64,000 nucleotides of DNA from Plantago ovata (lineage: Eukaryota > Streptophyta > Magnoliopsida > Lamiales > Plantaginaceae), in NCBI GenBank assembly GCA_028274465.1, contig CM051456.1, positions 621,545 through 685,544 on the forward strand, given 5' to 3'. Position numbers and translations under genes: made by a program. Under the pieces are notes generated by a model. The model was not told the origin of the DNA and did not search any database. It saw nothing but the letters and a program-made list of their open reading frames with translations. Numbering within the stretch: position 1 is the first letter of the stretch; every line of letters begins with the position of its first letter. Positions 35,245-46,690 of this stretch are shown here, one piece after another.

Positions 35245-36524
35245 TATTTTATTTACCAAAATGTCAATTTAGCTCTAATGATAGAAAACCTGAGGATACT
35301 AGCTAGGCCACTTGAAATTTGAATATTGTCCATATTGCGGCATCATCATAACAATTTTCAACAGATAATTATTATTTTACATATATATAAGTGTTATTAT
35401 CTTACCTAATTGTTAGTTGTAGGGATTCTGATTACGCTTAAGTGATCCAAATTCCTAACACGTCCTGTTCGGTCCAAAAGTGTAGGAGAGCGGCCCAAGT
35501 GCGCAAGAGACTGGTTCGTCCAAGGCGTCTAGGTTCGTAAAGAAGATACTGGAAAACACTGAAATATACTTCCCGATAAACACTACAAAAAATCAGAACT
35601 TTACCGACGGATAAAATGACGGATTTTATCCGTCGATAAATAGCGACGGATCGGGCATTATTAGCGACGGATGACGGATAACGAACAAAGTTGACCACTT
35701 TGTTCGTCATCCGTCGCTAATAGGTTTTTATCCGTCGGTATCTTAGCGACGGATAAGTTATCCGTCGCTAAATATTAAGAATAAACAAAAAAAAAATTAA
35801 ATTACACTTACCGACGGATAAGCTTATCCGTCGGTAAGCTCCATTTATACCGGCCGCGACTGGCAGAACGCCATTTCCATCTTCTTCTCCTTTCTTTCTT
35901 CTTTCCGTTTTTCACACTTCTCATCTCCATTTCTCCTTCAAAACTTCACCATTTTCATCCATTTTGGTAGCAAATTGAAGCTTATTGCACAAGGAACAAG
36001 GAACAACCTTCAATTTGGATTTTTTTTGGTCAATTTGTGCAAAATCAAAGGTATGAACTCTAACCCTTATTTGATTTTTAATTTGGGAATTATCTAATTG
36101 TTGGTTAAATTGTCAAATGTATGTTACATAGTAGTTGATAGAAGTATATTTTGCTTAAATGTGTAGTTGATTGTTGTTAAAATTGAGTAATGAATCGATT
36201 TTGGGATTTTATTAATTTGGGGATTTCTTAAATTATGGAAATGTATGTTAGTATTAAGTAGATATTAGTTGTTATAGTTGAATGTTAGTTTTGGATTATG
36301 TTAATTTGGGTTTGTTAATTAAAATCGAGACTTAGATCAATTTAGGGCTTTTTTTAGTTTTGTATTTAATCGAATTTAATGTTCCATAACTAGGTTATGT
36401 ACTTATATAAGGTTAATTTTGTAGTTGAATACGATAAAATAGAGTAATTTATGAAAATCGAGACTTGTAGCTCAATTTGGGGGTTTTGAAATAAAGTGAA
36501 AATGGGTTCGAGATGATGATATGA

Positions 36525-36750
36525 TGATGATGTTAGGTTAGAGATGATGTTCATATGGTTGTTGTTGACAATGCTAGGCTAGAGATGATGTTGTTAATGG
36601 TTGGTTGATTGGTGATAAGGTTGATGATGTTAGGCTAGAGATGATGTTGTTATATGGTTGATTGGTGATATGGTTGATAATGTTAGGCTAGAGATATGTT
36701 CATATGGTTATTGTTGATGATGCTAGTCTAGAGATGTTGTTGATGGTTGG
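36525..36750. repeat. Minisatellite in the CACTA 5' intron
   Basis: About six degenerate copies of a unit around gatgttaggctagagatgat separated by 'atatggttg..tgatgatg'. It lies in what looks like a 5' UTR intron of the element's gene (donor gtatga near 36052, acceptor tttcag at 36901). Confidence 0.7.
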
Positions 36751-36918
36751 TAAAATTAAATGAAATGATTATAACATAATAATAAAATGATTATAATGTT
36801 AACTTCAAATCTGTATAAGACATATAAATATCCTTAAAACTACATTTCAATTCTAAATATGAATATTGAAAATGTATGAATTTAATAATTAAAGAATTTC
36901 AGGTTAGTCATTGTTGAA

Positions 36919-37828
36919 ATGGAACCCGATCGGTCTTGGATGTATAAACGGACCAAGCATGGGATGATTCTGCCTAGTTTCGAGCAGGGGCTTGATTCAT
37001 TTATTGCATTTGCACTTGCACACCCTGATTGTTTGAAATGTGGGGATATGAAGTGTCCTTGTAGTGCAAATAAATGTAGAAACACGCAATGGTTGAGCCC
37101 CAATATGGTTAAGCAGCACGTGAGAAGTAGGGGATTCGTGCCTGATTATGAGGTATGGAATCATCACGGTGAGACTGTTCCTTTGCTCCTAGACTATGGG
37201 AGCGCGAGAAAGATGAGACGGACCAAGGATTTGTCCGCCGTTTCCTCGGGTCCATCGTCAGTACATGGTGATATGGATGCCATGTTGGAGAATGTTGCAC
37301 ATGGTATTGAGGAAGAGAACGCTGCCTTCCTCGAGGTGAACCCTCCTGGCCCTAAGTGGTCGATCTATGGCTTAGGGAACTTGGGACGTTCTCTTGCAGC
37401 TGAATCATTTCAGCGCTCTTCCGGTTCTACCTCCAGCACAGATTCTCGATTGGCTGAGGAGCTGGCAGCACTTAGGGCCGAGAATGCTATGATGAAGAGC
37501 ATTCAGGACACACTTGTGTCTCAGGTATATTCATTTGTATGCTAATATTATGTTGATATGTCATGTAGATGTATAACCACTTGTATGCTCATTTACATTG
37601 CTTGCATCTATCTTTCATATTCTTAACTACATCGATCATTACTTGTGTCAGGTGGAGACGCAGAATTTGGTGCTGAAGAAGATTCTGGAGAAGCATCCCA
37701 TTGGCATGGACCCGTTCGCAGAGGGAGCTGTGTTTCAGACCGGGGAGGGGAGCCCTGGTACGGCGGGGAGTGCGGGTTTGCAAGGCAGTTCTCATGCTCC
37801 TTCGGGTTCCAGTGGTCGTCGTCCCTAG
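36919..37828 (+). CDS. CACTA-encoded protein with transposase-associated domain
   Basis: Two exons, 36919-37524 and 37652-37828 (gtatat donor, gtgtcag acceptor), giving 260 aa. Residues 1-80 are the Transpos_assoc domain: SWMYKRTKHG, LKCGDMKCPCSANKCRN with its Cys pattern, and DYEVWNHHGE. Residues about 170-225 form a predicted coiled coil (LAEELAALRAENAMM, then VETQNLVLKKILEKH), followed by a Gly/Ser-rich tail. This domain is normally the N-terminus of CACTA transposases; here it stands alone with a coiled coil, as in TnpA-like accessory proteins, and would plausibly bind the subterminal CCGACGGAT arrays. The frame and splice sites are intact. Confidence 0.8.
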
Positions 37829-38398
37829 ATTTCTACATTTTAGTTGGGCATTTGTAGTAAAACTTTCACATTTACATTTGTAGTAAACGTTTTTCTATTT
37901 TGAAGAATCGAATTTTATTGAATTTTATTTTCAATTCAAATTTAATGATTTTTAATTTTTAGTACGTACGTAAATTTATATTATTAAACAGGTTGTTGTA
38001 CAATTATCAAGAAAAATAATAAAAAAAAATTTTAAGAAAAAAAAATATACCAACGGATAAATTTATCCGTCGGTAAATTCCGGTTGACTAAGTCAACCGG
38101 TCATACCGACGGATAACGTTATCCGTCGGTAACCGTCACCGACGGATAAATTTATCCGTCGGTCAGACGAATAAGGGCTGGTCAACGCCCCTATTCGTCA
38201 GTCCGTCGGTATTATTCGTCGCTAAATTTAGCGACGAATAAGAAACGACGGTAACGGCATTACCGACGGATAAAATAGCGACGGGCTATTTATCCGTCGG
38301 TAAGTGGTTACCGATCCGTCGGTAAGTACTTACCGACGGATCGGTACCCGGATACCGACGGATACCATCCGTCGGTAAAGTATCCAGTTCTTGTAGTG

Positions 38399-39321
38399 AA
38401 ACTTCTCATATTCTCTTAGATATGTATCTTATCTTTTTATTATTTGTTGGTCAAGGTATGTATCTAGTCATTATACCCTATTGTTTTTCTATGTAATCTT
38501 ATAAATAGGTCAGTCATTCCGTTGTACGTAATATTCATGTCGATGATATAAAACAGTTAACAAGTAGCCCGACATCAATGGCGTTTCCTTACTCGGTCAA
38601 GGTTATTCATAACCGTTTCTATCCTAACCCAATCTATTTCTCTGCAGTGACGGAAATCTTAAACTGCGTGATCCGATCGTTTGGCATGTTCTAAACGATT
38701 TTCCAACCAAAGAGTCAATGATTCGCCATGATTCCTTGAAGGCCCTAGTTCGTTTGTTAATGTGCATGGATTCGTTCATGGAATCCCCACATTAGTCAAT
38801 AAACTTGTTTGCATTGAAATTTTATTCATGGATTCGTTCATGGAATCCCCACATTAGTCAATAGACTTGTTTGTATTGAAATTTTATTCGTGACTAAACA
38901 CACACAATTATGCATATGATGAGCTACTTTTTTCACCCGATTGAAACTTAATGAGTCAACTTTTGAAGTACACGGTCCGGTAATGTTAGTACAAAATATG
39001 TTTTATGTAAAATATGAATGTCTATCTGTCGAGTAGTGACCCATACATGTAATTGTATCAGATTCAATAGTTAAAAATGATTTATTAATAATTCAAAAAT
39101 AGATGTACTCAATTCTAAAAACCACATACTAAGAAGCAATAAACTATTACATTCATTACTATCGTTTTCCTAAATAAAAACTCTACTTTTATCTTGAGTC
39201 TTGACTTTTGAGGTAGTCCAAGAATTCCCAAACAACACAAAGATTTCCAAGAATTTCAAATGACTCCTTGGATTAGAGAAACTTTACATACTGCTACTCC
39301 TTATCCTCTGTCTGGAGTGAG
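38399..39321. other. TWINKY upstream region, right copy
   Basis: No gene seen. A 62-bp sequence (ggattcgttcatggaatccc start) is duplicated in tandem at 38768 and 38830. From about 38.9 kb the DNA matches the left TWINKY upstream region. It presumably holds the promoter. Confidence 0.5.
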
Positions 39322-42300
39322 ATGATGCTCTGCTGCTGCTGCATGGATAATCACACACGCCTCCGTGCGCCACTCTTCAAACCACCGCCTCTGTTCACTC
39401 CCAACATTTGCTCAAACCTACCAACTCTGAATCACCCCAATAGCTTCTCACTCTCTTCAAGAATTTCCCTGCAAAACTCAGTCCACATCTCTTCCAAGAC
39501 AACAGGTAAAGTCTTTTGCATTACGATATTGATAGTCTTTTAATGGTGCTTTCTTTCTTCTAATCAAGTTCACTCATTGTTCAGAAGAAGAGAGGATTGA
39601 CAATTACGCTATGTTAAAGCAAAAGATTGAAATTCTGGGAGTAAATTCTGATTCTTGTTCACCTGGTCTCTATGATCTTCTCTACTGCCCCATGGTATGC
39701 ATTGTATGCAGATAAGGTGTTTGATTATATGCCACTGTTGTTTTTTTTGCCTCCTATGCACTGTACAAACTTTCGTTTTCGAGGCATGTTTTATTGGAGA
39801 ATTAGTATAAATGATCGCCTCCCCCAACAATTCGAGCTCTTAGGAGAGTTGGAATTCTATCATGTTGTTTAAGTTGGTTTGAAGCTAGAACAAGGCCTAT
39901 CTTGTTTATATTTTGATCACCTTAAAAAATCAAAACGTTTTGTGGTTTTCAGTTGAGTAAGAGTTGGTTTGGAGATTGAAACGTTAGTACATGCTTCTAT
40001 GTCTTTTCTATGTAATGTGCATTCTCATTTAAAGATTTGTATGCTTCTATGTTCAACTAGTGCAATGGTGGGCAACGAGTCCAGAGGAGTCTGTCTTTTC
40101 ACATAAACGAAAACTGGTATGCGCCATTTTTCAGTCTTTTTTATCCTCTGCTGCGTTTTGTATTTTCATGGATTGATTCCACTTTACCAGGATATATGCT
40201 ATGTGGAGGTGCTTTAACGAAGACTGTGGTTGGGCAGGGCAGGTGGCTTGACATATGGTTTCAATTCTTTTCCCTCTTCTATGTTCGTTTGTAGACGTAT
40301 CCCTTTCTGTGAATGGTAACTTTTTCATTGCAGGTCTTTGCAGACGGCAGAAAAGTTTATCATGGTTTCAATGTGCATAAGAAAAGCAGCTCATCTCGGT
40401 TATTGACAATGGAGAATCTAAGGCTAACAGCACTTGATGATCAGGTACCACTAAACGAATAATTCCTCACTCACACATAGATAACGAAAAAACAACTTGG
40501 TTTGAATTGCAGACATGTTCACTCAATTATTTACTTGTCTGCAATTCATTTGATAGAACAATGTTTTTTGTTAATTAAATAGAATACCTTTTACAGTTAT
40601 GTATATTAATATTTGAAACTTTGGTGGTCTTGTGAAATCGAAGAACACAAAAAAGTAAAAAACAAATTGAAATCATTGAAAATTGTAAGCTGGCTGAAAG
40701 CACTCCTTTGCCTTATTGTAGAAAGAAAACGCCAATTGAACTTGCCTGATTGTCTTGTTACTGTCTTGGAAATTGGTGTTATATTATGGTTTTCTGGTCT
40801 TCTGAACTATTATTCATGTTCTGAAATTTCCAGGCACTTGCATACTTTTCTGAAAGGAAGATAACAAGGGAAACTCTTGAGAGAAATCATGTAATGCAAG
40901 TTGCTGGTAAGGTAAGCCGTGATTCTTATATGAGATGAATAGATAAATGACCTGTGTCTAGTAGCAAGTAACTATATTTCAGTTCAAGTATTGCTTGCAG
41001 TATACAGAGTATATCATATTTTCTTTTAGAATAATTATGTTTTTAAAAAACTCTGTTGCTAGTATGCTCCACAGAACTTGCAACACGTTGAATAGATCTA
41101 CCATTGATCTGTGGAGGTAAAATTCAATATTTTCAAGCTTAAACATTTGGACTTTCTTGGATAAAATATATACTAGAGATTTTCTAAAATGTCTTTCTGG
41201 TGGAGATTGGTGAAAGAATGTAAGCCCCTTGTGTTGTGAGATATAAATTTGGTAAATCAAGATAGTACCCATCAAGTATATTGATGATATGCAATGGTGT
41301 AGCTATATTAAATGTATGGTAAAATTACTTGTATATTTGGTTTGCCTGCACACCAATGTTCTATTTTGCATTTAATGCAGAAAATCATTGCCTTTACGTA
41401 CAGACGTAATGGAGAGCTTGTGGGATGCAAGTACCGAACAATTGAGAAAAGGAGGTTTTGGCAGGTATTTTGGATGCATTATGATAAGTTGTATCCAGGC
41501 AATGTGTGTGGGGAGATGTGTCCAGGCAAAGTGATCTTATACCAGCGGTCAATGTTTTGTTTAATTTTCAGGAGAGGAATACAGAGAAAACATTGTATGG
41601 ACTTGATGACATTGCAGGCGCAGATGACATCATAATTGTAATCACTTATACTCGCCCATCTTCTGACTTTTTGTGCCTGATTCTTATATTATGATTTGGT
41701 TTGGTGTATGATCATAGGTTGAAGGTGAACTTGATAAGTTGTCGCTTGAAGAAGCTGGTTATTATAGCTGTGTTAGTGTTCCTAGTGGTGCTCCACAAAC
41801 TGTCTCTGTCAAAGATCTACCATCTCTAGACAAGGTTCAATCCTTTATCTAGCTTAGCTTGTGGGATGGTTACATTTTTCATTATACATTTTGCTTATCT
41901 AGAGTTCTGCCTGCGCCACCACCTCAGATTAGAAAGTCTTTGCAGCAAAAATTTGCACTGAGATCTTCAAAAGAATGGGTTCTCAGTGTAGTGTAAGGGG
42001 ATCTGTGCAATAAAAATGACACAAAGGGATTTTGGCAGCTTGATCATTGATGCTATTATTCAGAAATTCTTTGTTCTAAATTGTCTCTACTGCTATGTTT
42101 TTTGCATGTATATTGCGATTCGTTGCCGCCTGTATGGATGTTCATGACTTCAGGACACCAGCTTTCAGTACTTCTGGAACTGCAAAGACTATCTGGACAA
42201 GGTGTATATCAAGCTTTCACCCTTTCGTGTTTGCATCTCTTAAGTTCAGTTAACACGCTCTCTTTAATGTAAAATAGGCACATTTCTGAAAGTTATGAGA

Positions 42301-42874
42301 ATTCTGCAAACATCATTCACCAATTGCATACATGTTCTTCTGGTATGATATTGTCCTTCTTTATTAGGCATCTCGAATTATACTGGCAACTGATGCGGAT
42401 ATACCTGGCCAAGCTTTAGCTGAGGAGCTTGCTCGTCGCCTTGGAAGAGAAAGGTAACAAGGCACAATCTTGATTTTCAGCTCCTACTTGCTAATTAACT
42501 TCAGACAAGAAGTACGAACTGTCTTTGCAAACGCCAATATTTGATGATTTATCGTTGCTAGAAACAAGCTAAACACTACTCATATAATGCCGTGTAAAAT
42601 GCTTTTCATATAATAAAGCTTGACAAAATTTCCCCTTGGATGGTCCTTAGATGTTTGATAGTACGTTGGCCAAAGAAGGACGAATCCAGCTATTTCAAAG
42701 ATGCAAATGAGGTTTGGATCCAGCATTCTACAACTTGATTAGAACATGTACACATTTGATAATTACTTCTTCTTTTCATGTATGCATATATAGGTTCTCA
42801 TGAATCTGGGTTCAGATGCCCTTAGAGATGCAATTGCTAGAGCGGAGGCATATGAAGTCCAGAATTCATGCTGA
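39322..42874 (+). CDS. TWINKY: TWINKY: primase/TOPRIM protein, truncated TWINKLE paralogue
   Basis: Thirteen exons join into 377 codons without a stop: 39322-39505, 39585-39694, 40061-40116, 40191-40242, 40334-40444, 40834-40911, 41381-41464, 41572-41637, 41718-41834, 42154-42201, 42368-42453, 42651-42711, 42794-42874. The N-terminus is rich in Ser, Pro and Asn, as in organelle transit peptides. Zinc-ribbon cysteines at C96/C99 and C124/C129; TOPRIM glutamate in VEGELDK (E249) and TDAD (D311/D313). The protein ends in exon 13, just before the linker and helicase of TWINKLE. Exon lengths 6 to 12 largely equal those of the neighbouring TWINKLE gene, so it is a partial tandem copy. The Arabidopsis equivalent (AT1G30660) is likewise helicase-less. 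It would be expected to prime DNA or RNA synthesis in mitochondria or plastids; activity is inferred. An upstream near-duplicate is dead. Confidence 0.88.
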
Positions 42875-43244
42875 TCCATTACGTGATGAACGAGTTAAGA
42901 CAAGGTTCCATGCCCAGTGCTTTGTTATATATAGTCGATTAAGTAGCTGAAGAAACGCCAGTTATTTCAGTCCTGTGGTGTTGCAGATGGAAGAATTTCG
43001 CCTAGCACATCTGGTTAACCCCAATTGCATTGTAACTAAACACTTGGTCAAGATTATAATAAAGAAACAAACAGAAAACTAAACCAGAAGGCTTAATTGT
43101 TGAATGAACTTTGAAGCAATATTCTGATAGCAATATTTACATGGTCACTGCAATAAATAGTAAATACTGAGAAAGTAAAAGAAATGTACATGTACTTATT
43201 GACATAATAAAAATAGATACTAGATAATCCAATCAGCAGGTAGA
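42875..43244. other. Short spacer between TWINKY and MYB
   Basis: Convergent 3' ends; nothing coding. A phrase 'tttataataaagaaacaaa'-like recurs, as in the left block at 16.24 and 16.33 kb, where it is present twice. Confidence 0.5.
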
Positions 43245-43832
43245 TTAAATCTGCCAATTACTTCGTGTCGAAGATGCTCTTTCGTTTTCTTTTGTTACCA
43301 GCAGCACGGTTCTTCTTCTTCTCCTTCTTCTTGTGCAGTTCGTACTTCTGAAAATGGCTAGCAACTTGAGAATGCGTCCTCGTTTTGATGTGCTTCGCGA
43401 TGGCCTTCCACTTACCTTCCCATGCTTGTTGAACCCCTCCAGAAACAGTTGATGTTCCTCATTACTCCACTTACTCGGTTTCTTCTTCTGCAGGACAGGC
43501 TGCTCGTCTAATTGATCACCTGGCAATGAGACTAACGCGTCAAAAATATCCTCCACATCTAGCACCAACTTTATGAAATGCTGTTCGACTTGCTCAGCTG
43601 TTTTCGTCCCTAGCTGATCAGCAATTCCCTGCCATAGGTCTGGGTAAGGTGCTTCAGGGAATTGGACAAGCATGTTCTCAAACTCCTTGTTTTCGCTCCA
43701 TGTCCATGCACTGCTCGATGAGCTACCACCCGCAGTACCATTCACGTTATTATCACTCCACGTCCATGGACAACCGGATGAGCTACCACCAGCGAAAGCG
43801 TTGCTCGATGAAATACCACCTGCATCATTCAT
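43245..43832 (-). pseudogene. MYB-related (DIVARICATA-type) gene, frameshifted right copy
   Basis: From the ATG at 43832 the frame encodes two Ser/Gly-rich repeats around WTWS, then a first SANT/MYB repeat (WTWSENKEFENMLVQFPEA ... GIADQLGTKTAEQVEQHF) and the start of the second (PSKWSNEEHQLFLEGFNKHG). Near 43420 one T is missing compared with the left copy (cttaccttccc versus cttacctttccc), so GKWKAIAKHI and the SHFQKYE box fall into another frame, and the 195-aa product ends in an Arg-rich run. The DNA downstream still encodes the correct tail. Proteins of this class are nuclear transcription factors. Here the DNA-binding second repeat is lost, unless the single base is a sequencing error. 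Confidence 0.75.
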
Positions 43833-44339
43833 GTTAGTAGCAGCAAGAGAAACAAATTTCTATATCACTCTTTTGCTCTTGTTTGGATTGGATCGATAAT
43901 GTACTGTGTGTATATACTGGTGAATTGAAGTAGTGTATATATATATATATATATAGTTTGGCAAATGAATTGATAAACACAATTGATCAACTTCAAAATG
44001 GTAATTTTGTTAGTCATGAAAATTAAAGAGATTTTTGCTTGTAATGGATCTTTTCCATAATCAAGCTCGTACTTGTTATATCATTATGTACATGGCCTTT
44101 CTTTATGTCATAATGTACACGAAAAATCAGTTTTAGAAACAGAATCTTGTAACAATTATTCACAATTTGATTGTGAATCTACTAAGACTTTTTTTGTTTT
44201 TGGATATAGAGATATACGGCTGTTTGCTATATTTGTTTCCCAATTTATATACGCCTATGCTTTATATAATAACTAAATAATATGCGATTTTATATTTTTC
44301 CTAATTGCATGTTTAATGTATTGGAGCCCAAGTTTCAGA
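43833..44339. other. MYB promoter side and spacer
   Basis: Directly upstream of the MYB start (minus strand) are two TATA-rich runs (about 43910 and 43937-43955). Beyond that nothing is recognised. Confidence 0.4.
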
Positions 44340-44690
44340 CTTTCAGTATTACGTGTTAACAAGTATCAATCAAATCAATCGATTGAGAAGAACAGAGAAT
44401 TTTGAACCAGATTGATTCGGAGAGAAGAGAAGAAAAAAAAAGAGATCGGAAGCAATTTCTCAAGAAACTTAACCGTCTACTGATACCATGTTAACAAGTA
44501 TGAGAGGAATTGAATATTGCATTATTGAGTAGAGAATTCTCAGAGAGAATACAGAATGAATTGAGAAGCAAGTGAAATGACTCTGTTCTATCTAGCCCTA
44601 TTTATACTTGTAACTAACTAAATGTACAATTGTTAAAAAGACTAATGTACAAACTGTAATTAAACTTCAATCTCATGTGCTCTGCTGCTG
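44340..44690 (-). mobile_element. Remnant of a Copia-type LTR element
   Basis: On the minus strand an LTR-like stretch with a TATA box (tataaatagggc) ends in TTGTTAACA at 44489, followed directly by TGGTATCAG, the start of the initiator-tRNA primer-binding site used by many plant Copia elements. A second TTGTTAACA end lies about 130 bp further on. No retroelement genes are present. Only part of one LTR and a little leader survive, so it is an old fossil. Confidence 0.6.
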
Positions 44691-46690
44691 CTTCACTTCA
44701 CTGATGCCGTTATCTTCATACGAGTTTAGAATTTCTAATTGTATAATGTTTAACTCGTCCCGATACCGTCTAGTCATAATCGTTCGTTCTCGAATTATGA
44801 AAAAACTATAGAAAACGAGACTATCCTAATTAATTTTTTTTTACTCCGCTGACTCATGCTCTAGGATGCACATATACAGATACGGCGAAACATATTTAGT
44901 ACTATATGGGTACGAAAATACAGAGTTTTTTAAGAAAAAATAAGGATAAGATACAATGTTGATACACCTTTTTTAATAAAATTTTTTTTTACTACCCATA
45001 TGTATTAAGCGACGTAAATAAACTAGTTTAACATTAAAACAATTCGATATATTAAAAAAGGATTATATAGTAGCTACAATAATATTGACTAAAAAAATAC
45101 TACTACTACATTACCATCACAAAATCATGGAGTTATGGTTTGAAGTTTGAACGTTGTACACACCATACCATGGAGTAATATTTTGACAAAAGTTTACTCA
45201 ATTTGTTGAGAATTGATGTTCGGTGCATCGGACACGCTATAAGCGTATTAAAAGTAGAATGTTAGTGATCTAAGACCTGCCTTAGTCGAACTGGAAAGAA
45301 CACTTTAATTACTCGTAGGAGTTTAGTCTCCAGTACCTCTCAAAGTATGCAGTATCAATTTTTTTTTAATGGAAAATTACAAGTATTTATAACTTTATTT
45401 GGATTCCAAATTAATACCGTCACCCGTATCAAATAATTCCATGTGGTCTTAATGGGTATATGCGTTTAACCCAATAGCATGGTGGGCTGGCCCAAAGGAT
45501 GGTTAGCCTAATTTTTAGGTAAGGCCCAATAGTCCACGGGCTGGTCCAAGAGACTTTTGAGTTTGACACGAGATTTTCTCATTTGCAGACCACGTTTGGT
45601 TGTCAGTCGGTTAGACACATGCTCTAGGCCGAAGGTGAGCCCGACAGACTTGTCCTGTCATACCTTATCAACATTGTTGGGTTCCATTACTTTCTCATCT
45701 AGACTTGCTTAGTTACTTCTATTGCGACCTTTTTTCAAGTAGACCATGCTCTAGGGGCAGGTGGGTGCAAGAATGATTAAAACAAAATCAAAATTTCAAA
45801 TAACCAAACCTCATTTTTATTGCTCTCCCTCTTTTCTTTTTTAATGACCTAAAAACCCGGGTCAACCGGGTTAAAATTGGTAAAATCTATAAAAAAAAAA
45901 GTCAGGTTTGAAAAATTCTCTGAGATTTTATTATATCGACCGGTCAAGGTCTCCGACCCCCCGTTTAATCAGGTTGATCTGGTGGTTTTGAAAACATAAG
46001 TTGGACCTTCTCAGAGGTGTGGGGCCACATTACTTTCTCATCTGGACATCACGTGGACCTTACTCTCGGGCCAGGTGGGTGCAAGAGACTTGTACCGATG
46101 GACCTTCTCAACATTGTTGGGCCACTTGTTTTCTCTTGGGCCCATGCAATCGCCTATTGAACCTAGGTACTCGGCTCCATATTTAACCCAATTGAAATAG
46201 TCCTCATATTGCATCCTTAATTTGTCCTAAAACACCTCACGCTCTATGGACATATTTCAACATATATATAGTACGAAATTATGCGACACACTACATGGCA
46301 TATTGGTGTGTATTACACGATTACACCATGTCACCATGTATTTGTGTATCCAACATGTGTACGATACGATACTAATACTATAATAATGTGTAGCCATGCA
46401 ACCCAAATTTCCTGCATCTCAACAAAAAAAGGAAAAAATAAATCCATTACTATCCCAAAACCTTCCGTGTGAAAAAGCGCTATTAGCCCTATGAACACAC
46501 ACTCAGACCGAGCGTTTACGATTTAAGTTCCCCAAGAGAACCAAAGAAAGAGAAAGGCGCGAGAGAGACAATAATCGCCTCCTAAAACCCTTCCTCTCTT
46601 CTTCTTCTTCTTCCTCCTCCATGAAATCACCTTTTCTTGCTTCTTCTTCTTTCTTCTTGTTAAACAGTTGACAGAGTAACAAGATAAACA
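44691..46690. other. Intergenic plus TWINKLE promoter and 5' leader
   Basis: No gene is seen from 44.7 to 46.4 kb. A phrase with 'cattactttctcatct.gac' and 'ca.gtgggtgcaag' occurs twice (45.69-45.77 and 46.03-46.09 kb), a diverged local duplication. The last 200 bp before 46691 are rich in cttctt, typical of a plant 5' leader. Confidence 0.5.

Larger units (their letters stand above)
35581..38398 (+). mobile_element. CACTA (En/Spm) DNA transposon, non-autonomous
   Basis: Ends are CACTACAAAAAATCAG (35581) and, reversed from 38398, CACTACAAGAACTGG, flanked by the 3-bp direct repeat aaa (35578-35580, 38399-38401). Both subterminal zones (35.6-35.85 and 38.05-38.39 kb) are packed with the short motif CCGACGGAT or GCGACGGAT in both orientations, the usual binding-site array for the element's regulatory protein. 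Inside is one two-exon gene but no TnpD-type transposase, so movement would need help in trans. At 2818 bp it is much shorter than autonomous relatives. Confidence 0.95.
35418..38555 (+). mobile_element. Candidate solo LTR, split by the CACTA element
   Basis: The DNA on either side of the CACTA element looks like one LTR-sized sequence: a TGTAGGG start, and on the right side a TATA-like 'cttataaatagg' followed downstream by an AAAACA end. No internal retroelement genes are present. I found no clean 5-bp target duplication, so both ends are approximate, and the family (Copia or Gypsy) is undetermined. It looks like an old remnant that predates the CACTA insertion. Confidence 0.35.
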
